Notes under the pieces: model-generated
The model's input: only the letters and a program-made list of their open reading frames with translations
Databases searched by the model: none
What the model was told of the DNA's origin: nothing
In this document: positions 16,509 through 24,090 of the stretch, piece after piece
Layout: each line of letters starts with the position of its first letter
Numbering within the stretch: position 1 is the first letter of the stretch
Origin: Paraglaciecola arctica
GTDB lineage: Bacteria; Pseudomonadota; Gammaproteobacteria; Enterobacterales; Alteromonadaceae
Reading direction: 5' to 3'
DNA: 46,575 bases
Assembly: GCF_018861065.1 (NCBI RefSeq)
Contig: NZ_JAHKQO010000014.1
Location: 1-46,575 of the forward strand
Program-made: the position numbers and the translations under genes

Positions 16509-17027
16509 TTAATAATTAACTTTTTCTTCGACCGAATGGCCTATCTTGGCAATCAACATTTTGCGCACAAAACTACACACCATTTTGCCGTCTTGGTTAA
16601 AACCTAGGGTTTTCACTGTGACTATGCCGGCACCCGGACGAGATTTAGACTCACGTTTATCGAGCACTTCAGATTCAGCGTACAAGGTGTCATCTTCAAA
16701 TAGTGGGTAAGTCATCTTGATGTCTTCCCAACCTAAGTTGGCAATGGCTTTTTGACTCACGTCAGTGACACTCATGCCAACCATCAAAGCAACAGTAAAA
16801 GGTGAACACACAATACATTTTCCGAATTCACTGGCTTTTGCATACTCGTCATCAAAATGCATCGGATGGGTATTCATGGTTAACAAGGTAAACCAGGTAT
16901 TGTCGGTTTTAGTGATGGTGCGCCCTGGGCGATGTTCGTATATGTCACCTACTGTGAAATCTTCAAAACATCTACCAAAGGTTTCGCGATAACGGTTTTC
17001 ACCGACTTTTTTTACATTCTGTACCAT
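16509..17027 (-). CDS. MaoC-family enoyl-CoA hydratase (itaconyl/mesaconyl-CoA hydratase-like)
   Basis: Single hot-dog MaoC-type hydratase of 172 residues. The segment 'GRTITKTDNTWFTLLTMNTH' then PMHFDDEYA is the hydratase-2 motif. The catalytic His is H57, but the usual Asp five residues before it is N52, as I recall for the branch hydrating branched C5 dicarboxyl-CoA esters. Length and neighbours match the Rv2499c-type itaconyl-CoA hydratase. It would hydrate the product of the adjacent dehydrogenase to a substituted malyl-CoA, the substrate for the CitE-like lyase encoded 16 bp upstream. Confident in fold, moderate in substrate. Confidence 0.85.
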   Translation of the reverse strand: MVQNVKKVGENRYRETFGRCFEDFTVGDIYEHRPGRTITKTDNTWFTLLTMNTHPMHFDDEYAKASEFGKCIVCSPFTVALMVGMSVTDVSQKAIANLGWEDIKMTYPLFEDDTLYAESEVLDKRESKSRPGAGIVTVKTLGFNQDGKMVCSFVRKMLIAKIGHSVEEKVNY

Positions 17028-17043
17028 AAGTATTCTCTCTCGG

Positions 17044-17871
17044 TTATGGATTTGAAGACGTGTTTTTGACTAGCGCTAGAATGCGCTGACAAGCTAAAAT
17101 AATAGGTCGGTCGACCATTCTACTGTTGACTACTACTACACCAGCATCTGGGCCATCAACAACAGCCATCACAGATTCGGCATAGGCGATTTGCTCTTCA
17201 CTGGGCATAAAAGTTTGATGAATAGCTGCAATTTGACCAGGATGAATTGCCGCTTTGCCGCTAAAACCTAACGCTTTAACTTTGCCGGTTTCGTCGAGTA
17301 AACCCGCCTCATTTTTGATATCCACAAAGGGCACATCGATTAAACCAACATTGGCCTTTGCAGCGGCAAATACCAACTGGCTGCGCACAAATAGCAGGGG
17401 CTCATAACTAAATTCACAGCGTAGTTCCGCGGCCATATCAGCCCCACCAAACATAATCTGCTCAACTTGTTCACAGGCGCTGGCTATTTGATAAGCATTT
17501 TCGAGCCCAGTTATGGTTTCGATTAAAGGGATAAACTTTACGTTCTCTTGGTTAATCACCTGTTTGGCATGTAACACATCGGCTGCAGACTCACATTTTG
17601 CCAACATCACAACATCAGGTGCGCACTGTTGATTGGCAAAGCTTTGTAAGTCTTTTTCTCCTTCAGGGGTATTAACCGGATTGATGCGAACACAAAGCTT
17701 TTTTGTAGCTTGAACACAAGCTAACACCGCTTTTCTGGCATTATCTTTGTCTTGTGGCAGCACAGCATCTTCTAAATCGATACACACCAAATCGGCACCG
17801 GCTGCCAAGGCTTTTTCGAAACGTTCAGGTCTTGAACCCGGCACAAACAATAAAGAGCGCAAAATATTCAT
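17044..17871 (-). CDS. CitE-like (citramalyl/malyl-CoA) lyase
   Basis: HpcH/HpaI-CitE family lyase of 275 residues with the full TIM-barrel signature: 'LRSLLFVPGSRPERFEKALA', 'CIDLEDAV', 'CVRINPVNTPEGEKDL', 'FIPLIETITGLENA', 'MFGGADMAAEL' and 'GFSGKAAIHPGQI'. There is no citrate-lyase alpha or acyl-carrier partner nearby, so it is a stand-alone CoA-ester lyase that cleaves 3-hydroxy dicarboxyl-CoA (for example citramalyl-CoA to pyruvate and acetyl-CoA). It is 5 bp from the upstream PuuE-like gene and 16 bp from MaoC. It resembles Ccl/Rv2498c in length and context. Side-chain variants would give pyruvate plus a longer acyl-CoA. Confidence 0.9.
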   Translation of the reverse strand: MNILRSLLFVPGSRPERFEKALAAGADLVCIDLEDAVLPQDKDNARKAVLACVQATKKLCVRINPVNTPEGEKDLQSFANQQCAPDVVMLAKCESAADVLHAKQVINQENVKFIPLIETITGLENAYQIASACEQVEQIMFGGADMAAELRCEFSYEPLLFVRSQLVFAAAKANVGLIDVPFVDIKNEAGLLDETGKVKALGFSGKAAIHPGQIAAIHQTFMPSEEQIAYAESVMAVVDGPDAGVVVVNSRMVDRPIILACQRILALVKNTSSNP

Positions 17872-17876
17872 ATCAA

Positions 17877-18770
17877 TTACTCACTTTCACTGTTTGCTGT
17901 CACAAAATTAGTGGCTGGAACTTGGTCTTTAAAGGTTTCAGCAATGGCTTGGCGAGTAGTGAACCACACTCCAGGCTTTTCACTGACATACTTAAGAAAA
18001 GCTTCAAGTGCGCCAATTCGTCCTGGACGTCCAATAATACGAAGGTGCAAACCTAAGCTCATCATTCGTGGTTGTTCTGCACCTTCCTCGTATAAAACGT
18101 CAAAGGTGTCGATGGCATATTTTAGCCATGCATCAGGCGTCAGAGAGGGTGCTACCCACATTTTCATATCGTTTGAATCCAGTGCATAAGGCACAATAAC
18201 CATAGGTTCATCTGTGCCCGTCACTGCATCCCAAAACGGGGCATCGGCGCTATAGTCGTCCATGTGATACAAGAAACCTTCTTCTTGTAACAAGCGGCGA
18301 GTGTTTTCGGTCAGTAAATAACGAGACAACCAGCCAAGAGGACGTTTACCTGTGGTTTTTTGAATACTGCTGACCGCATCTTTTATAAACTGACGCTCTT
18401 CTGCTTCATCCATCCGAAATTGAAACACCCAGCGATAGCCATGAGAACAGGTTTCATCATTACGGCGACGGATCGCTTCAGCGATTTGTGGAGCACGCTC
18501 TAGACTCAAAGCTGCGGCTGTCCACGTAGCTGGCATTTGGTATTTATCGAGCAACTTAATAATGCGCGGCGCGCCTTCGTTAATACCATATTGGTAGTTA
18601 GACTCATTACCATAGTTGCGCATTGGCTTTTTTAAGTGAACTTGCAATTCGTCCACTGGCTCCATGCCTTTGTCGCCTTCTTTTATACTGTACTCTGAGC
18701 CTTCTTCGACGTTTACCACTATGGACATGGCAAGTCTTTTATCTTGTGGCCACTTATAATTTGACATCAA
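17877..18770 (-). CDS. PuuE-like polysaccharide-deacetylase-fold cyclic amide hydrolase
   Basis: NodB-fold hydrolase of 297 residues closest in motifs to PuuE, the metal-independent allantoinase. 'VVNVEEGSEYSI' replaces the metal-binding Asp-Asp of true deacetylases, and 'SHGYRW' replaces H-x3-H, so the metal triad is incomplete. PuuE and the related cyclic imide hydrolases open ring C-N bonds (hydantoin, imide), which fits a role in ring opening better than chitin or peptidoglycan deacetylation. There is no signal peptide, so it is cytoplasmic. It is the third gene of the operon, between an SDR and the CitE-like lyase. Allantoin itself is unlikely: no other purine-catabolism gene is present. 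Confidence 0.82.
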   Translation of the reverse strand: MMSNYKWPQDKRLAMSIVVNVEEGSEYSIKEGDKGMEPVDELQVHLKKPMRNYGNESNYQYGINEGAPRIIKLLDKYQMPATWTAAALSLERAPQIAEAIRRRNDETCSHGYRWVFQFRMDEAEERQFIKDAVSSIQKTTGKRPLGWLSRYLLTENTRRLLQEEGFLYHMDDYSADAPFWDAVTGTDEPMVIVPYALDSNDMKMWVAPSLTPDAWLKYAIDTFDVLYEEGAEQPRMMSLGLHLRIIGRPGRIGALEAFLKYVSEKPGVWFTTRQAIAETFKDQVPATNFVTANSESE

Positions 18771-18785
18771 TTTGCTCTCTTAACT

Positions 18786-19628
18786 TTAATGATATTCTTC
18801 GCCGCCGGACACGTTCATGCACTCACCCGTGATGTAACTGGCTTGTTCTGAACATAAAAAAGCGCAGGCTTTGGCTATGTCTTCTTGTAAACCCGGTCGC
18901 CCCATTGGGATACGATCGCGCATGTCTTGCATATATTGTTCGTAACCTTTGCCTGTTACCTCTGAAAAATGTGCATTTTGCCAAGCGCCTAGACCTGTAG
19001 TGACGTGGTTAGGACAAATTTCGTTAACATTGATTTTATGACTACCCAGCTCAATTGCGGCAACACGGGTTAGACCGTTCATGCCGTGTTTTGAAGTGGT
19101 GTAAGCAGAGGCATGACCAAAGGCTGACTTAGATGCTTGGGAGCCGATATTGATAATTTTGCCGCCTTGGCCTTGTTTCACCATTTGCGCCGCGGCGTAC
19201 TTCACACCTAAAAACGCGCCCCGCAGATTAACGCCAAGTACCGCGTCCCATTCGTCTACTTGCATTTCTAAAATAGACTTCATTAAGTACCCGATACCAG
19301 CATTATTAACCCAGATATCAACTGAGCCATATGTGGCTACCGCAAAATCCACCGCGCCTTGCACTTCATGTTCGTTTAAAACATTACACACAAAAGCACT
19401 GGCTTCTCCACCAGCTTGTTTGATGTCTGCCACTATTTGATTCATTTCATCAGTGTGGCCAATGGCGTCATCAGGCGTATGTTCACTAACTGATTTACCG
19501 ATATCGGTTATGATAACTTTGCAACCTTCTGCAGCTAGGCGTTTTGCCATGGCTTCTCCCAGCCCAGCTTGTCGCCCTGCACCGGTAATCACTGCCACTT
19601 TGCCTTTTAGTTCTGGATATTGAGACAT
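18786..19628 (-). CDS. Short-chain dehydrogenase/reductase
   Basis: Classical SDR of 280 residues using NAD(P)H for a carbonyl/alcohol step. The glycine motif 'VITGAGRQAGLGEA' has a slightly expanded spacing. 'NNAGIG', catalytic S163 and Y176-x3-K180 ('AYTTSKHG') are all present. It ends 'SYITGECMNVSGGEEYH', typical of the family C-terminus. It is the second gene of the operon, 8 bp from the upstream small protein. It may oxidise a hydroxyl on the ring or side chain before ring hydrolysis; the substrate is unknown. Confidence 0.92.
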   Translation of the reverse strand: MSQYPELKGKVAVITGAGRQAGLGEAMAKRLAAEGCKVIITDIGKSVSEHTPDDAIGHTDEMNQIVADIKQAGGEASAFVCNVLNEHEVQGAVDFAVATYGSVDIWVNNAGIGYLMKSILEMQVDEWDAVLGVNLRGAFLGVKYAAAQMVKQGQGGKIINIGSQASKSAFGHASAYTTSKHGMNGLTRVAAIELGSHKINVNEICPNHVTTGLGAWQNAHFSEVTGKGYEQYMQDMRDRIPMGRPGLQEDIAKACAFLCSEQASYITGECMNVSGGEEYH

Positions 19629-19636
19629 AGGACCCT

Positions 19637-19945
19637 CTAGAGTTTTGAAGTCATGATGAAGGTAGGGTTATCAGCAAACTTTTGAAATTCGCTCGCCACT
19701 TTTTGCATCGTTTCGCTGGCAACTTCCTGACCAAACTTGTCCATATCATTGATTTTGAGTATTTCAATATATTGATAGGGAGGCGTCGCCTCACTCATTA
19801 ATATGCCTTCAGCTTTTAACACTTCGAAGGAATCAACCGACGCGAGTCCGCCAGCGGTAGGAATATCAGTTTCTGTGGCCCATTGTTGATACACACTTTC
19901 GTCAACACCGGCTTGTAGATTAAATAATACAACTATAGTGGTCAT
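19637..19945 (-). CDS. Small dimeric alpha/beta-barrel protein (EthD-like)
   Basis: A protein of about 102 residues with the pattern of a dimeric ferredoxin-like alpha+beta barrel (EthD / antibiotic monooxygenase class): a first strand 'TTIVVLFNLQAGVDESVYQQ', a central 'YQYIEILKINDMDKFGQEVA' and a closing 'FQKFADNPTFIMTSKL'. Start at ATG 19945 is preferred to the TTG at 19963. It is the first gene of the nine-gene operon, 21 bp after the operator. This fold includes heme-degrading and polyketide-cyclising enzymes as well as chaperones, so the role is open. I cannot identify catalytic residues by eye. Confidence 0.65.
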   Translation of the reverse strand: MTTIVVLFNLQAGVDESVYQQWATETDIPTAGGLASVDSFEVLKAEGILMSEATPPYQYIEILKINDMDKFGQEVASETMQKVASEFQKFADNPTFIMTSKL

Positions 19946-19965
19946 TAGATTTGCTCGACTCAATT

Positions 19966-19984
19966 AATTTGTACGGACAAATTT
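19966..19984. promoter_or_regulatory. Operator TTTGT-N4-ACAAA, copy 4 (best copy)
   Basis: AATTTGTACGGACAAATTT, the most symmetrical copy (AATTTGT / ACAAATT around ACGG). On the minus strand it lies at about +17 to +35 of the transcript predicted to start at 20001, so it is placed to repress the whole nine-gene operon. Confidence 0.75.
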
Positions 19985-20007
19985 AGAGTGCCTCATATCA
20001 CAAGTCA

Positions 20008-20013
20008 ATCTTT
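20008..20013 (-). promoter_or_regulatory. Candidate -10 box of the nine-gene operon
   Basis: AAGATT on the minus strand, nearly the same hexamer as at 4925 (TAGATT). It predicts a start near 20001, 41.5 bp from the centre of the FNR-like site at 20036-20049. Confidence 0.4.
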
Positions 20014-20035
20014 GCCGAAATTAGCTCTAAGGTAT

Positions 20036-20049
20036 TTGACAAAAAGCAA
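20036..20049. promoter_or_regulatory. Degenerate FNR-type box before the nine-gene operon
   Basis: TTGACAAAAAGCAA matches TTGAT-N4-ATCAA with two mismatches. On its own it is weak, but its distances to the -10 box and to the downstream operator (about 67 bp) repeat those seen at the 4989 promoter. Confidence 0.45.
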
Positions 20050-20232
20050 TTTGGGTTAGGGGAATGCAACAGAAAAGCAATAAAATTTGGGTGATTTTGT
20101 GGATGCACACCTTAAAAGTGATTCTTAAATTTTAGCTTGCCGTTACTATTTTTTTAATTGAACTGGTCATATGTAGGTCAACGCGGTAGCTTTACAACAC
20201 ATCACTAGATAAAAACTATAAAAGGAAATTAA

Positions 20233-21432
20233 ATGGGTATCTTTAGGCTCCATAATCAGTCAAGGCCAAGGAACACAACAATCAGTTTAGGCCCGTTTCG
20301 TCACATCAAACTTGGGATTTCATGCTTACTAACTTTACTTTTAGTGATACCAAGTGCCGCAGCTAAAGAAGAGCAAACTGACTTATTTAATGCTAAATAT
20401 TGCTCACTCACAGACAAACAAGCCAAGCTTGATCTATCTAAGGTTAAGTTAAAGCGAGAATCGGATATTCCGCTAATGTATCAAGGGGCAAATAACCTTG
20501 AAGGACCTTTGTGGCATAACGGTGCGTTGTACTATACCAATATGGGCTCACATCAAGCCGACGCTCAAGGTTTTGTGTTAACGAATCAAACCACTATCTG
20601 GCGCTGGGTACCGGGTACAAAACCTAAAGTTTGGCTAGATGATAGGGTAGCAGGAACCAATGGGTTAGCCGTCGATAAAGATGGAAATCTAGTGGCAACT
20701 AGACAGCTTGACGGTTCACTGGTGAATATCGATTGGCACACTAAAAAACTGTCAACCATAGTAAGTCAATATGAAGATAAACGTTTTAATTCACCCAACG
20801 ACTTAACTATCGCTTCTGACAACAGCATATATTTCACTGATCCTAACTGGAATGTGCCTTCCAACATTGATGCCGCTACCACGCAAGGAGGTGGTGCTCC
20901 TGGCTCGCAAACACCGGGGCAGCGCATTTATCGCGTCAGTGCTGATGGAAACGTTCGCCCAACTTTAGTCACCGAGCTCGCACCAGCCTTGCGGGATAAG
21001 CCAAATGGTATTGCGTTGTCTTTAGACCAAAAGCAGCTACTGGTTGGTGGGCTAGCAGGGCTGTGGGTATTTGAACTAAGCGCTGGACAAGTAACCAACC
21101 CGAGTCAAATCCTTGATACCCCAATAGACGGTTTAGGGAAGGATTGTACTGGTAATATTTATGTCACTACCAGTCGAAAATCAGCGACGCGAAATGATGG
21201 ACAATTTGTGGTGATTTTAGATAAGCACTATCGGGAAATTGGTGCATTAGAGGTGCCAGGTATCCACATAGTCACAAACGTCGCTTTTGGTGCACAAGAT
21301 GGTCGCACTTTATTTGTAACAGGTTTAACCGCACCAATGGATGGCGACAAACCACGCCTATGTGGTGACACAGTTTGTCAAAGTGCCGGCATTTATAGCG
21401 CTAAGCTCAATGTGCAAGGATTTCCTTATTAA
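20233..21432 (+). CDS. Exported SMP-30/gluconolactonase-family protein
   Basis: Six-bladed beta-propeller of the SMP-30/gluconolactonase family, 399 residues. The N-terminus is long (about 29 residues) before a hydrophobic signal ending 'LLVIPSAAAKEE'; AAAGGAAATTAA before the ATG supports the start. Metal ligands of the family are visible: Glu in 'NNLEGPLWHNGALYYTN', Asn and Asp in 'FNSPNDLTIASDNSIYFTDP' and the later 'KPNGIALSLDQKQLLVG'. Family members hydrolyse lactones and related esters with Ca2+ or Zn2+. Its location should be periplasmic. It is divergent from the nine-gene operon and shares its 270-bp regulatory region. A lactone ring opening in the same degradation route is possible. 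Confidence 0.85.
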   Translation: MGIFRLHNQSRPRNTTISLGPFRHIKLGISCLLTLLLVIPSAAAKEEQTDLFNAKYCSLTDKQAKLDLSKVKLKRESDIPLMYQGANNLEGPLWHNGALYYTNMGSHQADAQGFVLTNQTTIWRWVPGTKPKVWLDDRVAGTNGLAVDKDGNLVATRQLDGSLVNIDWHTKKLSTIVSQYEDKRFNSPNDLTIASDNSIYFTDPNWNVPSNIDAATTQGGGAPGSQTPGQRIYRVSADGNVRPTLVTELAPALRDKPNGIALSLDQKQLLVGGLAGLWVFELSAGQVTNPSQILDTPIDGLGKDCTGNIYVTTSRKSATRNDGQFVVILDKHYREIGALEVPGIHIVTNVAFGAQDGRTLFVTGLTAPMDGDKPRLCGDTVCQSAGIYSAKLNVQGFPY

Positions 21433-21464
21433 CTGTTACTAACTGTTATTAACTGTTATTAACT
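21431..21464. repeat. 10-bp tandem repeat
   Basis: AACTGTTATT occurs about 3.5 times in tandem (first copy with one C, last degenerate), starting inside the stop codon of the lactonase gene. It looks like local slippage; no function is evident. Confidence 0.8.
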
Positions 21465-21476
21465 GATAGTGCCGAT

Positions 21477-21500
21477 AGCTATGCAGCTCACTGCATAGCT
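21477..21500. terminator. Perfect hairpin between convergent genes
   Basis: AGCTATGCAG / CTGCATAGCT, a 10-bp perfect stem with a 4-base loop, lying between the lactonase gene and the end of the minus-strand operon and touching its stop codon. There is no T-run, so termination is uncertain. Confidence 0.5.
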
Positions 21501-21882
21501 AATACTCACTTTTAGTCAGCTCATCCTGAACACTTTGCATATCAGGATCATTAGCTTCTAGTTCTTCTTTGTCTTGCTGCATAATACGCAACACTCTCGC
21601 TAAATAAGCTTGGGTGTCTACACTGCGTTTTGCCACTTCTTCTTTGCTTGGTTGGTAGTGATCTAACTCACCCTTTGCAATCAGCCCTTTATCGACCAGG
21701 AGACATTCAAGTGATGCCAAACGTTCTTTGGTGACCGACAATTCCATCGCCAAAGTCATAGCCACAGATAAGGCTTGTTCGGTTTGTTTATCTGCTAAAA
21801 AATACGGCCGTTGCCCTTTAGCCTTAGTGCCTGCCAAGTTAATTTTTTCAGCATCAGATAGCTGTGTATTTAGTTCACTCAT
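21499..21882 (-). CDS. Small helical protein, unknown function
   Basis: A 127-residue protein I do not recognise. It is soluble, rich in Glu, Lys and Leu, and predicted mostly helical. One stretch, 'LADKQTEQALSVAMTLAMEL', continues into 'SVTKERLASLECLLVDKGLI' and could form a coiled coil, with a second helix 'VDTQAYLARVLRIMQQDKEE'. Its ATG overlaps the stop of the methyltransferase gene by 4 bp, so the two are translationally coupled and probably work together, for example as an accessory subunit. It has no signal peptide and no Cys or His cluster of note. Confidence 0.7.
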   Translation of the reverse strand: MSELNTQLSDAEKINLAGTKAKGQRPYFLADKQTEQALSVAMTLAMELSVTKERLASLECLLVDKGLIAKGELDHYQPSKEEVAKRSVDTQAYLARVLRIMQQDKEELEANDPDMQSVQDELTKSEY

Positions 21883-23099
21883 GCCACTTTCTCACTTATT
21901 TTTGCGTTTTTTCCTTTCCATAAACCTAAAGCGTTCCAAACCGGTGAACGACCATAGTCTTCGCCTTCACTCTTAGGTTTACCAAATATTTTCTCATCTA
22001 CTTTGGATACCACTCCCACATCAAACATGTCTTGAGGATCAAAACCACAATCCGCAAATACTTGTTTTAGATCGAGTTCATGCATTGGCCCCCAATAAGG
22101 TTCATTGTTGAAGTAGGTATCCCAATCTCGAATGAACTGCTGGTATACATCCATACCCGCATATTGTGGCTGCTCTAAATGTAAGTTAAGACCACCGTCA
22201 GCTAACAACCGGTTAATATTTTTAAGGATTTTTGGCATCGCTTGATGGGACAGTTCATGCAAAAACATCGAGGTAGTGATTAAATCAAACGAACCATCTG
22301 CATACTGACTCAAGTCTTCGGCATTGGCTTGTACGAATTGAATATTGTTTAATCCCAACGACTTGGCCCTTGCATGGGCATATCGCAAACTAGGGCGCGC
22401 CACATCTACAGCTATCACTTGGGCGTCAGGGAAATGTTCTGCCAAAGGCAAAGCATTGTGACCCACAGTACAACCAATATCCAAAATACGTTTTGGTTTA
22501 AAGTCTGGATGTTGGGTTTTCAGCCAATTGGCAATACCTTGACCACCACCATCACTGAGAGCACCGAGCAAACCGGCTGTGGTAACAAACAACCCCAAGT
22601 CATAGCTCGCCGCTACAGTCACATCATTTTCGAAGTACTCTTGATAATAACAACCAGGCTGACAATGAATGTCTACCATCGCAACATTGGGTGGTACCAC
22701 TACGTTATCATCAAGTTGTAGATTAGCGTCGTTGTGGCAGGCCTTATCGACCTTATCTACTATATTTTCAATTTGCCCCAGCACTTGAGCACGAGCAGCT
22801 TGATGACGCATTTCCATGGTATTACGTCGCAGCGCACTCCACATTTGAAAATAACCATTGTTTAACATATGTTGACGCACTTGGTGCCGAGAGCTTGGCT
22901 CTTCTCCGGTTTCAGCAACAATTTCAGGCTTAACTTGTGTTTCGTAAGCGGTCTTTACGCCAGGTAATATTTGACTACTTAGATGCACATTTAAGTGAGT
23001 CAAAAAGTTTAAGCGGGCCACTTCATCATGATTAGCCACGGGAAACACGTTGTGCTTAGTGAGTACATCCCATGAAGGTAAAGCGCTACTATTACTCAT
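21879..23099 (-). CDS. SAM-dependent class I methyltransferase
   Basis: A 406-residue protein whose central part is a Rossmann-fold methyltransferase. Motif I 'RILDIGCTVGHNALPLAEHF' binds SAM, 'VIAVDVARPSLRYAHARAKS' is the acidic-loop strand, 'QFVQANAEDLSQYADGSFDL' follows and 'TSMFLHELSH' is motif IV/post-IV. An N-terminal helical region of about 170 residues includes 'CHNDANLQLDDNVVVPPNVA' and 'HCQPGCYYQEYFEND', unlike simple methyltransferases; the two Cys and His could bind a metal. It overlaps both neighbours by 4 bp (243-residue protein upstream, helical protein downstream). The acceptor molecule is unknown. Confidence 0.85.
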   Translation of the reverse strand: MSNSSALPSWDVLTKHNVFPVANHDEVARLNFLTHLNVHLSSQILPGVKTAYETQVKPEIVAETGEEPSSRHQVRQHMLNNGYFQMWSALRRNTMEMRHQAARAQVLGQIENIVDKVDKACHNDANLQLDDNVVVPPNVAMVDIHCQPGCYYQEYFENDVTVAASYDLGLFVTTAGLLGALSDGGGQGIANWLKTQHPDFKPKRILDIGCTVGHNALPLAEHFPDAQVIAVDVARPSLRYAHARAKSLGLNNIQFVQANAEDLSQYADGSFDLITTSMFLHELSHQAMPKILKNINRLLADGGLNLHLEQPQYAGMDVYQQFIRDWDTYFNNEPYWGPMHELDLKQVFADCGFDPQDMFDVGVVSKVDEKIFGKPKSEGEDYGRSPVWNALGLWKGKNAKISEKVA

Positions 23100-23827
23100 G
23101 ACTCATCTCCAATGATTTGATATTCGGTTAATTCGTAGTGGGTTTGCATATAACCGTCAACACCGGCTTTAAGCAAAAGGTAATCATCATCAGCGGTCAC
23201 CCATAGATTATATGGAGGGTGCTCTTCTGGTAAATTACCCGCTGTATCCACAACTTGAAAATGCCGTGAATTGAATTTTCCAGCCTGGACTTCGATTTCT
23301 TCTTCACCTACATACTGAATTCCTAGGCCATTCATTTTAAACAACAATGGGCCCGTAGCACCGCGGTGATCCGGTGAAGTTAGCATAATGTCTGGAAAAA
23401 AGGTTTTACCCGGCCCTTTTGACAAATCATAAAGCTTCATCAATAAGCCATCACCGACTATGGGATGCGCTTGCAACCACTTAACAGGTTGCTCTATTTC
23501 AATACGCTGAGTAATACGGCCGTCGCGCTGGTTATGGGTTTCACATTCTGCGTAACTATCAGTAAAACGGATCCAACCACTGCCTTCATATTTATCACCT
23601 ACACTGAGGCGCACACTACAATCAATGGGGCTACAATCTTGACGCATAGATTGCACCACATCCCGAATCACATTTGGTTCATCATCAATTTCGCAATGAG
23701 CATGCATCACTTGTACACCGTCTGATTGAGTGGTCAGAGTGAAAAACTCTCGGCCTCTTTCCATGCCAAATCGTTCTGGTTTTTTACTGGTGTATTGAAT
23801 TACGCCGCGGATAGTTCTGTGCTTCAT
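23096..23827 (-). CDS. Beta-rich protein of unknown function
   Basis: A 243-residue cytoplasmic protein that I cannot place. The sequence alternates as in a beta-barrel or beta-sandwich ('EFFTLTTQSDGVQVMHAHCE', 'GSGWIRFTDSYAECETHNQ', 'EEIEVQAGKFNSRHFQVVDT', 'YNLWVTADDDYLLLKAGVD'). The pattern recalls lipid- or ligand-binding barrels (calycin or DUF3108-like), but no signature is decisive. It is the first gene of the three-gene operon with the methyltransferase, overlapping it by 4 bp. It may present the substrate to the methyltransferase. Confidence 0.7.
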   Translation of the reverse strand: MKHRTIRGVIQYTSKKPERFGMERGREFFTLTTQSDGVQVMHAHCEIDDEPNVIRDVVQSMRQDCSPIDCSVRLSVGDKYEGSGWIRFTDSYAECETHNQRDGRITQRIEIEQPVKWLQAHPIVGDGLLMKLYDLSKGPGKTFFPDIMLTSPDHRGATGPLLFKMNGLGIQYVGEEEIEVQAGKFNSRHFQVVDTAGNLPEEHPPYNLWVTADDDYLLLKAGVDGYMQTHYELTEYQIIGDES

Positions 23828-23956
23828 TTAGTTGACCGCCTTATCTGTGTCTTAAATGTGGGTCTTGCCAATCTCTTATAATCGTTTGGCTTTTGTTGGC
23901 AAATTAACATTAAGCAAATTGTCGCTATTTTTATTTGCAAGCTATGCTAAAACTAG

Positions 23957-23978
23957 GATATAACTAAATTGTTATATC
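23957..23978. promoter_or_regulatory. GTTATA-motif operator before the amidase operon
   Basis: GATATAAC-TAAATT-GTTATATC, a perfect 8-bp inverted repeat. The half-site GTTATA(TC) also occurs at 35274 and 39286, in front of two other transcription units of the right half. It lies about 115-135 bp upstream of the ATG. Confidence 0.55.
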
Positions 23979-24090
23979 AATAGAACATTAATAATCAATT
24001 GCCGTAAAAGTTAAGATATTTCTAGGTTAAATTGTGATCACTATCCATCCAAAAACCTATGACAATTATCAAAGATTTGAAGGAAAACCC

